This document shows, in pieces, positions 1 to 20,100 of a stretch of DNA of 64,000 nt. Each line of letters opens with the position of its first letter. Positions within the stretch are counted from its first letter, which is position 1. The notes under the pieces were generated by a model. That model made no database searches. It saw nothing but the letters and a program-made list of their open reading frames with translations, and was not told the DNA's origin. Origin of the DNA: Asterias amurensis (taxonomy: Eukaryota; Echinodermata; Asteroidea; Forcipulatida; Asteriidae); assembly GCF_032118995.1 (NCBI RefSeq), contig NC_092650.1, positions 992,001 to 1,056,000 of the forward strand. The letters run 5' to 3'. The translations under genes and the position numbers were made by a program.

Positions 1-42
1 AACTACCTGTAGGCCTACAGCCTAAATAGCAATTAAAGCACT

Positions 43-212
43 GCCGCCGATTTCACAAAGAGTTAGGACTCGTCTAATCTCGAGTTAGAACTAGGAACTC
101 GTCCTAACTTAGGATTAATCTTAAGGTCTGCATGCTACAGTGCAGGGTTGGGACTCATCCTAAGTCCGATGATTAGTCTTGAGTTAGGAAGAGTTTTGTG
201 AAATCGACGGCT
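43..212. repeat. Foldback MITE family B, copy 1
   Basis: About 170 bp with imperfect inverted termini (GCCGATTTCACAAAGAGT at the left, TTTTGTGAAATCGACGGC at the right) and repeated TTAGGA/TCCTAA words. The same element recurs in opposite orientation at 40236-40411, and shorter relatives are at 7211, 29385 and 40058. Confidence 0.8.
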
Positions 213-666
213 GGTCCTGACAGCAAGGTTTGGATTAGGGAACATGTGAAGAATAGATGAGAGATGAGGGTAGATTGGGTTAGGACAGGAAATAGGGTGG
301 GAGAGGGGACAGCAGGGAACTAGAAACAGAGACAACCCAGTTTAAGCTGATAAGGCTTAACAAAAGTGGATTTTAATACTGTGACCTGAAAGTCTGTCAA
401 TCAAAACTTGAGATGAGAACATATAAAGAAACAATGCACTTTAAATGACACAGATAAATATGAATATCATAGAAATAATTAATGTATGTAAATAATAATA
501 ACACTTAAATATGGTACATATAAAACAGTTTGATGTTATTTCTGTTGGAAGTTTTACAGAAAAATTTGATTAAAGAAATGAACAATATTAGCAATGTCTG
601 GGCATTTTCTGGTGATTATACAGAAGGGTGAGGTGGAACTTAAAATCTTCAAAAGGTTTAACTGAC

Positions 667-8276
<7,610 letters not shown>

Positions 8277-8424
8277 GATTTACACCTAAAAAAACAGAGA
8301 ACAAAATGATTATATATTTGACCCAAGGTTACAAAGGTGGTTCTACACCAGTATGTTGCAAATAATTATGGTAACCCACCATGCAACACCCTCATGTCCC
8401 AGGCCTGATACTACAACAAAGCTG

Positions 8425-8605
8425 ATTGCCTCAATGCCCCCTGGTCATAGCCTTGGTGCCCTTGAAACATCTTCAGGGGGAGAAGATATTTACAATATCT
8501 TCATAAGCCCTATATGAAGAAATTGTAAATGCCTACTGAAGTATATAGCTGTGCCCTTTACCAAGGAGAAAATGCCTTGGTGCCCTTGCCCTTTTCAAAA
8601 ACGAA
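8425..8605. repeat. Dispersed repeat family F, longest copy
   Basis: Starts TTGCCTCAATGCCCCCTGG and ends near AATGCCTTGGTGCCCTTGCC, with two GCCTTGGTGCCC motifs about 125 bp apart. It sits just upstream of the copine start exon. Confidence 0.5.
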
Positions 8606-11294
8606 GCATACAGGCCTGATGTCCATCCTCCATGACTGTCCAGAGGATGAAGGGAAATGATTATCACAGCTACTACCCCTAATACTATAATTAGTAGAAC
8701 TATGGTGGACTTTCCGCTTTCGTTTCAGAGACAATCAATAGCAGAACAAACCCATAGTTATACTAGTAGGAGGATTACTATACCACCAGTGAGTAAGTTG
8801 TAAGATACAAAGTGTTTAAATTGTTAAATTAAATAACATTTTAATTTTATACAAAACTTATGACGGTCATGTGTGTTGGCGGTCAAGACTATGAAATCCC
8901 AAGACTCAAGGTGCACCAGACTGGTGTTTCTGATCAGCAGAGTCTGGGTTTGAGTCTAGCCTTGGTAGGACGTCAGTCAGTGCCACGTCTGTTTCCGTCG
9001 CGTTGCATGCAACGGAGGAGTCCAACCTGGGCTAGGTTCGAGTCCTGCTCTTGTGACTATTGACACTTCTTGTGAAGTTGTGATTTATGTGTCGTTTTTA
9101 TTATTTTTGTTTTTATTAACACTATCAGTCTACACCGTCCACAGTACTCGTTGTACAGTTTTATTTTAAAGTTTACTTCTATTTACATATTAACATTAAT
9201 AATAATATTAATATAAAAAAGAACACTTATAAACATAGAGCGCCGGTATCCGCCTATAGAAGGCGCTCATGGCGCTTGAGGAGAAAGACAAATTAGGACT
9301 GAGGATAAGTGTACTAAAACTAACTACCCTAATAAAAAGGCTTCATATATTATAAATATTAAATTAATTTTGTATATTATGAAACATGTTTAATTTAAAT
9401 ATTTGTTTACAGTCTGACAGTTTAGTCAGATGAGATAGCATGGAGGACGAAATATGACTGAGTAAAGCCGTATAGGAGTGCAGGTTTCCCCCGTGGCACG
9501 TCCTACTAACAGGCACAGCTATATTGTGTAAGGGGGTACATACCTGTACAATATTATGCGGGCGGTGTGAACGGTAGGTGCTTCCCCGACTTCTCCCCCA
9601 CACGCCGGGCTGACGACGCGCCCGACGGCCTGCAGCAGGCCTACTCTACAGTACACGTCGATCCGATATCCGATGATGATCCGATCACCTTCCAGTCAGT
9701 GATGACAGCTTTATACTCTGCCACAAAGTCAGCTCAAACAGGATCAGTAGTTTAGTAAGAAGAGTACTCTGGAAAGAAATGCCTAGTACCGATTCCTAAA
9801 AATGTAACCTGTTTGGTTTCAAAACTTCCGCAAAAGTTACGCCCGTTCTGATCGATGTACGTGTAAAAGTCTGTTTTGCGTCGTACAGCAGTCAGTGCGT
9901 TGTGTGCCGGCCCCATGCGATTGCAAACAAACCATCATGGGTCTGGGTATAGTACATTTTATAGTCTTTATACAAGCTTCTTATTATTTTACTATCTTTG
10001 AAAACATACGTTAGTGCCTTTTATTAACAGTAATTTACCTATCATTTAACAAGAATTTTGCTGTAAGTTTTCTAAACTGGTTAGTGTTCTAATTTGTTTC
10101 AATCAGAAAACAACAAAGTGAGAACAAGTAGTGAAAATTTACTCTTGATTTAGTGTTAACTAATAATTACGACTTGATGTAAGACTATTCAAGGACTTCA
10201 GAAAAGGGCACTGTCTAAATTATCTGGGTCAGCACAACATGATGAGGGTCAGGTTTTCCAGGGGTTTCTGAGTCACGCGCAATGTCATAAAACTTGCCAT
10301 GGAAATATTTATCTCTGTCATAAATCCCATGGTAGCCGAGTAAGGAACGTACAAAATTTAAAATAGGCATTTAAGACTTGGATGTTATTCAGTTATGACG
10401 TGAAACAACCTTTCCGGCAAGAAGTCAACTGGTCCATGTTTAACTTTCTGCGTTGGACCTGTCGAATTTGACTTGAGACACGTCTAAGCAAATAACTGAA
10501 GCAGCCCAGTTCTGGTCCTCTGTCATTAAAGATGGTTTGTATTACTTTACTTTCGGTTGTTGCAGCTTTCAAGGTAACTAATTATGTCTAATGTTACCAT
10601 AAATGTTCGCTGATTCAACATAATGGCTGTATGAAATAAAGGCTGGGTTGATGGGTTAGTCTTTTTTTCAAGAATAAAACCACTGATGAGCTCTAGAGAA
10701 TTACAGGAAAACGCAACGTTGAGTACTTCCCCAATAGAGGGCGCGTATGTTATAGCCATAAGCCATCAGAAAATGGTGTTCTGCTTAAAATTATGTAATT
10801 TTTACCTCCATGCATCGATCGAGCAGAAAAGACATTTTCTGCGATTTAATAATTGAGATACAATCATCTGAGACAGCGGTCCTGTTAATTTCATAGACTG
10901 AGGTAAATTATGGAAATTTAAGTAAAGGTGTTCAAATTGTTGTGATAATGTTTTGCAATTTTGAGAATGTTCAGTCAGCAGAGTCAGACAGATTCCTGTA
11001 GTGTAGGAACGACCACCAGGCAGGGTTGATCATGATGGCTATATTATGACTGCTTGGTGGAGTGCTACACTGCTAAGTATAATATTATGTATAATTATAA
11101 CTAAAACTGGACAGACATGGTCTGTTACACTGATCTGATCGTTACTGGTAGTGGTAGTACGTAGGTCATAATCATGCATGGTGTACTCTCTAGCATGTCT
11201 AGCCGGCTAGCCCAGCAGGCAGGGTAGGACGTCTATACAACACTACAGCAGAGGATCAAGTCCAACCTGGCCTGGGCTAGGTGTACTCCTCTAA

Positions 11295-11390
11295 CCTAGA
11301 ACTATTTCGGTTTTGTTCCACTATCGTCTCCGCGAACGGAGACGTCCGCGAACGGAGACGATAGTGGAACGAAATCAAAATAGTTCTAGG
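11295..11390. repeat. Long near-perfect palindrome
   Basis: Arms 11295-11332 and 11353-11390 are complementary over about 38 bp with few mismatches (CCTAGAACTATTTCGG paired with the reverse of CAAAATAGTTCTAGG). The centre contains CGTCTCCG-CGAA-CGGAGACG, itself a hairpin. Flanks carry direct repeats of GGCTAGGTGT and CTCCT. It is probably a small foldback element. Confidence 0.85.
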
Positions 11391-11863
11391 AGTAGGCTAG
11401 GTGTTCTCCTTTTTTAATTTTAAAACAAATTGACGTCTGCAGACTGCGTTTTTTTAGTTAGTCAGTCATGTGTGACTGTGGTACGAAATACAGACCAGAT
11501 GTTGTAAACATTTTTAATGAGTAGCCTACAGCGCCTACACCCACTGGGTCTAACGAATCACGGTTTATGATTGAATACGACACATACATTGGAGACAGAA
11601 CTTCAAGGGGATAGATTTTCTTAGGACACTGGCAGTGTGAGTAAAAGCTGTTTTACAGTATAGCGCCCTCTTTGTTTGTAATGACAAGAAACCACAATTA
11701 TATACATGTATATGAGTAAGTTTTTATTTTGTCATTAATTTTAAGAGTCATTACCAAACATTATACTCGGACCTTTTAACATTGATAGAGGGCAATAATT
11801 GAGAATGAGAATTCATTCAGTACACATTGACTATTATTCAATAGTTTATGTTTTCCTTTACAG

Positions 11864-12606
11864 AGCGCTGAAAAAGGATGGCCGAAATTGGGTCACTTTC
11901 CTCCGCCATCAAGGAGATGCCCAAAGATGAGGTGATCAGACGATTACATCAAAGCGATGCATTAGAACTGCTATCAAGAATCCCACCACTTCAAGGAAGG
12001 AAAGCTGCCGTCTTGGTGCCCTTATTCTACAAGGACGATGAACTCCATATCCTGTTGACCGTTCGATCTAAACATTTGCGAGCCCATGGTGGTGAGGTCG
12101 CATTACCAGGTGGAAAGCAAGATGAAACTGACGCAGATTTCAAAGAAACTGCCCTGAGGGAATCTGAAGAGGAAGTTGGTCTTCCTCAAGATGAGGTTGA
12201 GGTGATATCACATCTTGGTCCAGTGTTTGCGAAAGCAGGGACAATGGTTGTTCCAGTTGTTGGTTTCATCTCAAAAGATTTCAGTCCCGTAGCGAACCCT
12301 GATGAAGTTCAGGATATCTTTTGCGCTCCTTTGTCCCTTTTCTTAAAATGTGACGATCACTTAGGAAAGAACTATGGAAAACATCTCGTACATTTTTTCA
12401 ATTTCTCTGACGGTGAGAAAGACTACACAATATTTGGGATGACTGCCTTTGTGTGTATTATTGTTGCAACCATTTGCTTCGCTAGAGGTCCTGATTTTGA
12501 GATGAGTCAAGAGTTCGACCCTGCAAATCCAATTAAAATGACTGAACTGTCATATATGAGGCGGGTTGCAATTGCAGATAAAGAAATAAATAAAGGCAAA
12601 CTTTGA
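11864..12606 (+). CDS. NUDT7: NUDT7-like peroxisomal coenzyme A / acyl-CoA diphosphatase
   Basis: The coding sequence is ATG 11878 to TGA 12604-12606, 242 codons in one exon. A splice acceptor (TTTACAG, ending 11863) shows that a 5'UTR exon lies upstream. NUDT7 hydrolyses CoA and CoA esters in peroxisomes. Visible signatures are the UPF0035-type CoA motif LLTVRSKHLRAHGGEVALPG (about residues 59-78), with Leu where Phe is usual before PGG, followed by the Nudix helix core ALRESEEEVGL (92-102), which supplies the metal-binding glutamates. FGMTAF at about 186-191 matches the family's WGLTAF block. Length is close to vertebrate NUDT7 (about 238). The C terminus is GKL rather than the usual SKL, a weak PTS1-like peroxisomal signal. 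NUDT8 or bacterial-type CoA pyrophosphatase is less likely. Confidence 0.92.
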
Positions 12607-12634
12607 CATAAGTAATTTGGACTGAGGCATATTA

Positions 12635-12745
12635 CCCGGTTGGGATTCGAACCCATGACCTTTGCCATCCTAGAGCAGAGTGTCTGTCTTACTAACTAGA
12701 CCACCAAGATTGCCAGGTAGCTAGAGGCAGTTCAAACCCTTTGTT
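12635..12745 (-). repeat. tRNA-derived SINE (family E)
   Basis: GGTTGGGATTCGAACCCATG is a reverse B box, and TTACTAACTAGACCACCAAG is the A-box/D-arm region in reverse. It starts about 30 bp after the NUDT7-like stop codon, so it is probably within the 3'UTR. Confidence 0.75.
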
Positions 12746-12863
12746 TAAGCAGCAGGTACTGCAAAGATTTAACATGTTAAATTTGCCTTGTGTATTACAG
12801 AATGTTATTTGGTTTTACCCTTACTAAAAAGTTACTACACCAAAATGTGTTACCCATACACCC

Positions 12864-13253
12864 TTAAAGGCAGTGAATACTATTGGTAATTACTCAAAGT
12901 AATTATTGGCATAAAACCTTTCTTGGTGACAGTAATGGGGAGAGGTTGATAGTATAAAACATTGTGAGAAACAGCTCCCTCTGTAGTGCCATAGTTTTTG
13001 AGAAAGAAGTAATTTTCCACGAATTTGTTTTCTAGACCTCCAATTTAGAACTTTAGGTCTCGAAATCAACCATCTAAACGCACACAACTTCGTGTGACAA
13101 TGGTTATTTTTCCTTCATTATTATCTCGCAACTTCGATGACCCGTGAGCTCAAATTTTCACAGTTTCGTTATTTTATGTACCGGTATATGTTGAGATACA
13201 CCAACTGTGAAGGCTAGTCTTTGACAATTACAAATAGTGTCAACTGCCTTTAA
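12864..13253. mobile_element. TTAA-flanked foldback MITE family A, full-length copy
   Basis: The element 12868-13249 is flanked by TTAA at 12864-12867 and 13250-13253. Termini AGGCAGTGAATACTATTGGT and the reverse complement of CAAATAGTGTCAACTGCCTT are inverted repeats of about 25 bp. The interior has the family hallmarks TAATGGGGAGAGGTTGATAG, TTTTTGAGAAAGAAGTAATT and a TTAGAACTTTAGG palindrome. Relatives are at 4482, 29375, 38931, 49052, 52560 and 61238. The TTAA target suggests piggyBac- or Kolobok-driven mobilisation. Confidence 0.85.
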
Positions 13254-13299
13254 AAGCTCTGTTTACTCGGTACTTTCCTGAGTTCTGTGAAAGATTCAC

Positions 13300-13440
13300 A
13301 CGTTTATTACTCGGGTGGGATTCAAACCCACAAACCATGCCATTCTAGAGCAGATGTCTTACCAACTAGACCACACAACTCTGGAAAGTATCGAGTACAG
13401 TATACAAGGCTTACTTACACACATCGTTGTGAGGGTAAAA
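13300..13440 (-). repeat. tRNA-derived SINE (family E)
   Basis: GGTGGGATTCAAACCCACAA (reverse B box) and TCTTACCAACTAGACCACAC (reverse A-box region), preceded by a body that includes CTGAGTTCTGTGAAAGA. Confidence 0.7.
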
Positions 13441-13619
13441 CCAACTTTGATATCCCGATGCAAATTTATTATCTATAAATTCTACTGTAGTACATGTGAA
13501 CAAACTGTATGACCATATTTGTACGTAGAATAATTTGACTGTCCTTTTGTACAGACCATCTTTGTACACAAAACATTGGACCTACAGCATAATGTTGTTC
13601 CATCCGAATGACGTAACAT

Positions 13620-13735
13620 TAATGGTTAAGTGTCTTGCTTTTAAAAGGAAACAAGTGTCAAGACCGGGGCTCAAACCCCCAAACTCCGCTGTTTGGAACA
13701 CCAGAGTCCAGTGTTTTTAACCACTCAACCACGAA
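13620..13735 (-). repeat. tRNA-derived SINE (family D) head
   Basis: GGTTAAGTGTCTTGCTTTTA, then GTCAAGACCGGGGCTCAAAC, and ACCAGAGTCCAGTGTTTTTA ending AACCACTCAACCACGAAATG. In reverse this is a Ser/Leu-type tRNA head with a long variable region. Confidence 0.65.
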
Positions 13736-13859
13736 ATGGAATAATCTTTGTACATGTACACTAACAAAACAAAAAATTCCGCCGACTATTCTGTTATACA
13801 GCCTAACTAGCAACCAACACTGTGTTCCTAAGTAAAAGAACACACAATTTTAATGGACT

Positions 13860-16800
13860 TTTTTTATAAAGCACGTTTTTTATTACTCGTGTATGAGAGG
13901 AAACCAGCAGTTGTTATGATTACTGTCTGAGAATTCAATTCCTAAACAATATGAAATACAAACATTCACTTTTTGTAAGCAAACAGGCTGAAGCAAATAC
14001 AAAACATTTTTATTGCAATAAAATGGCTATAAAATGGCTATGTTTTAAATTGGTTTTAAACTGGTTGTTTGTTAGGTTGGCTCGTAATTATTTTGGCAAT
14101 TAATGTTTTAATATATCAAATTAAATAAAATCTTCCTAACAGTTAATTTTGTGAATTAATATATTTGCAATTTCTTGTTAGCTTTGTTTCTCTTGTATTT
14201 GTTTGATACTAAATAGTAATCAACAAGTTAAATGAATCTAGCAGAAGTAAAGACCCTCGGGGATTAAACATTCATGCTTGAGAAATGTAGGTAATCACAA
14301 TATTTTAAAATATCAATAATTTAGTTGGCTTGTGGTAACGGTGTCATTTCATGTGTAGATTGTTCTGATTTTAACTTGACTGTACTGCTATTGGTAGAGC
14401 TGGTTTTGCTCTATGGTTCTTCCACCATGGAGTAGATTTGGGAACTCGGGCACTTCCTAGTTCTAAAAAGAACTGCCATGTTTAACTCATACAATTGTAT
14501 CACCTCTAAACGCATGTACAATTTTAATATTTATACATGTTTGTCCCACTTACAGATCCTTTTCGTTTGATAGGTGAACATGCACCACGTGTTGTGTTCA
14601 GACACTACCCATAGGAGTCCTATATTATACAAATCATGCAAAATCACAAGATGAAATCTAACCTTCGCGCGTACTGTACATGATATCATTCTTACTGATT
14701 CTTAAAAAAAAAAATTGTACTGAACCTTGCACTCGAACTCGATACAAAAATAACGTTTATAAAGACCAATCATTCACGACTGTAAGATTTTACACCGAGT
14801 AATGTATTGACTGCCTCCCTTCGCGCGTTTTTGCGTGCGTGCGATTTGGGGAACAGCGGAAATTCCTTTCACGGAACTTTACTCCTGTATCCAATATGTA
14901 TATAGAGGAATTTTTACCCCAACCCTTTTGATTTGGGTCTGTGGTCATCCATGCGTAAAACCAATAGTTATCACGAGACTACCCGAAAGAATTGATTGAA
15001 TAGAAAGTGTTTTTGCTTTATACAGCGCATTGATTGTACATGTACATATTATGGTATACCCATAGCAACTTTTCTCTATTCACCAAAGCTAAAGACATGG
15101 GAATTTCCCGCTGGCGGCCCTAGTCGACGGAAAATTCCATGAGCGAATGATCACGGAGAAAAAAATATTTAACATAGGCCTTGTCCGTGTGAAAATTTTT
15201 AATGCAGTCCATACACAAACAAAATAAATGTGCAAAAGGCACACAATCCAAGTCAATGCAGGAATCGGCCCTCCAAAAAATACCGAACCCCATCAAGCCA
15301 TGACAACCGCTGCTTGTTATTCTCAATAATACTGGGATGATCACAATTAAACAACTCTTTATTGTGAAGGCGACCGAAGGCTTGAAGGCCAAAATTACCT
15401 TTCCAGTGGTTTTTGGAAACGCTCTAAAGATTCAATCCTGTATAATCATATTATAGGTTACATTCAAACTAATCTATATGAAATGTTCAGAGTTTTTCAT
15501 TTACAGAACCATTAAAGGGGGGGGGGGGGGGTGATGGGCCAAAGTGGGGGAGGAGGAGCGAACCCATTATTTTATCTCATGAAAATCTTACTGCAAGTAT
15601 GGGTTCAATTCCTGGATCTTTCTGTTCTTCGTTGTGTTAATTTTGTTGCCATCGGTGTTGATGATTTTTAATTGCAGATCCCTCCAAAAAGAAAGGGGGA
15701 TATGGTGTGCCAAGGGCATTCATTCAAAATTCCACTCCGCGGTTACCCGGGGTTAGTAGTTTTTATTTGTGGGTTGTTATGTGAGAAAAAAAGGGCCCAA
15801 GGATTTCCCATGCGGGGACAATAAAATTTTAGTGTATTGTATTGTGTCATCATTACCCCCCCCCAAAAAAAAAAAAAAAAATAATAATAATAATAAATAC
15901 TCTTTCTTGTAGCTATATTTTTTAGTTTATGCGCATCTGAACACATTTTTATGAAACTTTTCCGCACAATAAATGAATAAGTAGAAATGTTTTAATTTTT
16001 AATACCCTATACACTATTGGTAAGATCGAACAACCGAATTGTTCATATATTCACTCATAACTTTAGTTATAGGGTTCTTTTATCTGTGTCTGCCTTAAAT
16101 GCCAACGTTTCTGAAATGAGTAAAACATCGAGTTTTTATCACACAATAAACTCAGTGTTTGAAAAAAAAAAAATGTCTCTTTTGTTCACTATGAAAAACT
16201 GTGACCTCGATGATCAATAGAATGGACTAAGGTTAAACTTTCGCAGGTTTGATCTAATTTTTTTTGTCAGCTCTGTATCAAATCTGTATAATACCTCGTA
16301 AATAATTTAAAATACAAATGCCTGATGAAAACCTGGCCCATTATATGTCCTCCCTCCAATTCTTTGCACATTTACTTGTTCTTATACTTAGCTAAAAATA
16401 AATTAAATTTCATCGGCTATAATTAATTGCCTTATTGAGTTACTTACTGCATTTAGTAAGGCCATTGCTAGAAAAAGTTTTAGCAGGGTGGCATTGATGG
16501 TGTTAGTTTATACTTGTGAACTGGTGTATGCAAGACTGAATTGTTTACAAAATTAATTCGTAGGCCCTCGTTGCTGTTCCATGTAAAAAATAAAAAAGGG
16601 GGTAGGCTAGGATATCGGTTATTTGTTTCCCCAGGGTCGAAAATGGAATAGATTTTACAACAACAAATTAAAACTGCTGAAGTTTTTCCACTCACGAAGA
16701 GCCGACTGGGTTACCTATCCAACAAATAATTTAGTCTGCTAATGGGTTCTGTTTTCCCTTTTGAGAAAAACACCTACAAAAGTCTTTACGGCATTATGTC

Positions 16801-16880
16801 ATTTTCTATTTATATACCGCTACCCTGGCAGCAATGTAAAAATGCAGCCCATAAATATAATACACATTAGCACGTACGTA
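13860..16880. other. Non-coding intergenic stretch
   Basis: AT-rich sequence with no convincing exon on either strand. It contains a poly-G run at 15519-15531 and a C/A homopolymer plus ATAATA block at 15857-15898, and nothing else I can assign. Confidence 0.5.
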
Positions 16881-17055
16881 CATTGACGTAGACATCACAT
16901 GGAACTGACGTATATGCAAATTATATCCCATTGTCCAATGACGTTAGTTCAAAATGTCGTAATGGTACGCCCTTAACATACCTCGATATCCTAAGCCAAT
17001 AAGAATACAGTGTTCACATAAGATGGGTTTAGTATCAGTTGCCGCGTCGACCGAG
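16880..17055 (+). promoter_or_regulatory. Likely NFAT5-like promoter with CRE-like, octamer and CCAAT motifs
   Basis: Within about 175 bp upstream of the first coding exon there are TGACGTA at 16884, ACTGACGTAT at about 16904, an octamer ATGCAAAT at 16914-16921, CCAATGACGTTA from 16935, and CCAATAAG near 16995. This spacing of TGACGT and CCAAT boxes looks like a vertebrate-style core promoter. The transcription start is not determined. Confidence 0.45.
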
Positions 17056-17162
17056 TAAGGTGTGCCAGGAAGAGAGCCAACAAACTACAGATTTTGTCAG
17101 GAGATTTGCTGATTTTGTTTTTAAATAAAATAAATCCAAGAAGGAGAAGAATCACCTATACT

Positions 17163-20100
17163 ATGCAGGTGCAGTCCTTGGAACCTTTGGGACTGGATGT
17201 CTTGCGTTTACCGGGAGCATTAGTAGATAATTGTCCGAAAGGTGCGTGGATGTTTCATTTTTTTTGTCTAAAATTTGCTTCGCCGTAACACACAACACAT
17301 GACAAGGACGTATTTACTGAATCTGCGAAAAAAATGTCTAGCTTTTGTACCATAAATGTTTTGCTAAAAGCCGCTAATAATATTGTTGTTGGGGGAAGAA
17401 ATTCTTTCTTTACTGTTTATCAGTTTAAATAATATTTTACAAGCAAAATGCACCGTATTGTGTCGAGAAACAATTTAATATTCGTTTTTTGGTTTGCTGG
17501 AAATGAGGAAATTGGCAGCACCCAGCAATGGCGCCGGAAAAAGCCGAGTAGGCGTGGCCTAGGACTAGCAACCGCCATGCAAATTAGTATGGTTGATGGC
17601 TTAGCCAATCACCGGCCAGGATTGGCAAGAAGGGGCCCCATGCTGTGGATTGTTTTTGCATATAGCGGGTGTTCATTGCGCAATGGGATAAAGCATTGTA
17701 AATGATAATGTTCTTATGAACATAAATTTTGACAGCTATAATAATAATTATGGTAATGATGATGGACTTGAAAATATATTGCCTTAAATTCAGAAATGCA
17801 ACATTTGATTTGAATTGATAAATTGAGTGGATGTTTGATTTATTTTTCAATTTTTGGTGAGTTTTTACATTTTTATTCCAAGAATTTTGGTTTTTTGTTT
17901 CAATTTTTTTAGCTAGCTATGTGTTCATATTCAAACTAAAACATTTGTGATTTATAAGCAATGAAAAACAAAGTGCACTCAAAATTGTAGTTATGTTTTA
18001 GGTTTGTAATTAATTGAAACACTAAAAGTAAAATCAAGCGGTTATTTGTGTTTTATTTGAGAACTTTTTTGTGTTCCTTCTTTACAGATTTCTCTTTTGC
18101 CTGGGATAACAGCAGTAATATTCCCGTAAATTTTGCTACCATTAAAGCCGATGGTAAGTTGTCAGATTTAAACATTTGTATATCAATACTCTAATTTCAA
18201 TTCTTGGTGACGGTTAGTTGTTAAATTGTGTGTGTGTTTTGTTTTAAAGGGTTTAAGGTATCCAATTAAACTTGAAGTGTACAAAATAACAGTTGCCTAG
18301 CTACTAACTGTTTGTGACTTTTATATTTATATGTTGTTTATGTGCAAGTTTTGACGATTATTTAATTTATACATGGTATTAACTGCACAATCTGAAAAAG
18401 ATTTCAAGTCCTTTTAGTTTGACACCAAAAAGTGTCGGTTAGGCTGGCTGCCCTCGTATGGGGAGTGAGGAACATCATAAATTGCTTTCAAACATAGAAT
18501 TTCAATTGCGCTTAAGAAATGGTTGTTTTTCCAAAGCCCCTGCCCTCACTTTCTTTCAGATGACTGAATCTAAAAATTGCTAAAAAACTAACAACTCCAG
18601 ATTTGTATTATTTTTGAAAAAGTGTAATCTATATATCTGTATTAAGTTGGTAGCTAGTACTTTGCATGCAAACGCATGAAAGTTGGTTTTAACCTATTAA
18701 ATACTTCATTAAAGTAAAAAAAGCATTGGTATTAATTAACATATTTGACAGAAATTTTTCTTAAGTTTATCTTGAGCAATAATTAGTGGGCAAACAAAGT
18801 TAACACTGGGCTCTGTGTATTGACATTACAACTAAGTTACAACAAAGGAGAAAGAACATGTTTACTGACCTACAAGGTGTTTTTCAAGAAACAAATTTGA
18901 GCGGTTTCTGGTCATTGATGTAGTCTTCAAAAAAATGAATTCCCAAAGCAATGATGCCCTATCATTTTATCTGGTAAAACGAGTGACAGCTCAAAATAAG
19001 TTTCACTCTGTTCACTAAAATGTGTGCAAATATCTTTCAGTCATTTTGATTTGTCTGATTAATAAACAAAAAATGGGACTACATGTACCCGACATGGTAT
19101 GGAGGATTATTATAAATATTAAATTTGTTTACTTTGGCATGTATTAATTTTTAAATGTTGATTATGTTAATAAAAACTTACGAATCTTAACTTGATAAAT
19201 TAACTGTGAGTTATTGAGTGTTGAGAGTGAACTTGAAGATGCGTCGGTGTTTATTTCAGTGATCATTGTGTGGAATTCTTTGTACTTCAAAATTTGAATG
19301 TACATCAAAGCTGTTCTGTTGCTTGTTTTCAAATTGTATCGGCTAAAAGTAGCTGAAGATTTTTTGAGTTACTGAAATTAACACCGATGACCTTCCCACC
19401 ACAAGTGTTGTGTGAGGTGGTCTCACCCGTAAGGTAGCCCTCAGGAAATGCTGTAGTTTTTTAAGGACCCAACCTGATAGTCTCTGCCTTTGTGTCTGCA
19501 TTTTATGAAATATCCAGATCTTACTATGAACGTGGCCGCTTCAGACCAAACCTCAGTGAAGCCAGACACAGAATTTAACCCATTCTTGTCAAATGACAAG
19601 GTAAGTTACACAAGCTTGGCCCTTCTCATGGCCAGCCAAAATGACACTGACATCATCGATGGGACAGAGGTTAGCTCCTGTTCATCCTTCTCCTCGCCAA
19701 TGTCTACTACATACTCGAGTGAACCTCCAAGTCCATTTAGCATGGACAGTTCCAGTATCGCATCATCTCCAATGACTGATGACACAAGCCATCTGTGTTT
19801 TGACGAGGACACACTTGCATCACTGTTGGAGGAAGACGCTAACAACAACGACCCAGGCTTTTTTGAAGAGGAGTCTAAAACAAAAGTACAAAGGACTTCC
19901 TTTGCACACTTATCTCCAAGCTCTGTGTCCAATGTATCAGGCAGTCCAGTGGACGGGTTCGACTTTGGACTTGCGGTGTCTAGCCCCAGTTTCATGTGTA
20001 CGAACTTTGTGGCTTCAACTGTAAAGAGCAACTCTCCCGTAACGAGTGAAAGACCAGACACAAGCAGGTACAGTTGCGATGTCCATCCTCGGGCCCATTC

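Larger units (their letters stand above)
8277..11860. other. Intergenic region between divergent copine and NUDT7-like genes
   Basis: The copine start (minus) and NUDT7-like start (plus) point away from each other, so this 3.6 kb should hold both promoters and 5'UTR exons. A GC-richer stretch at about 9560-9960, with CpG-containing sequence and CCCCGACTTCTCCCCC, is the likeliest shared promoter. It also contains a tRNA-like SINE fragment near 8890-9058 and the palindrome at 11295-11390. I see no coding exon. Confidence 0.5.

Noticed and set aside
12635-12720. Functional tRNA gene
   Set aside because: B-box-like and A-box-like words are present but the cloverleaf does not close, and near copies with SINE bodies occur several times in the window.
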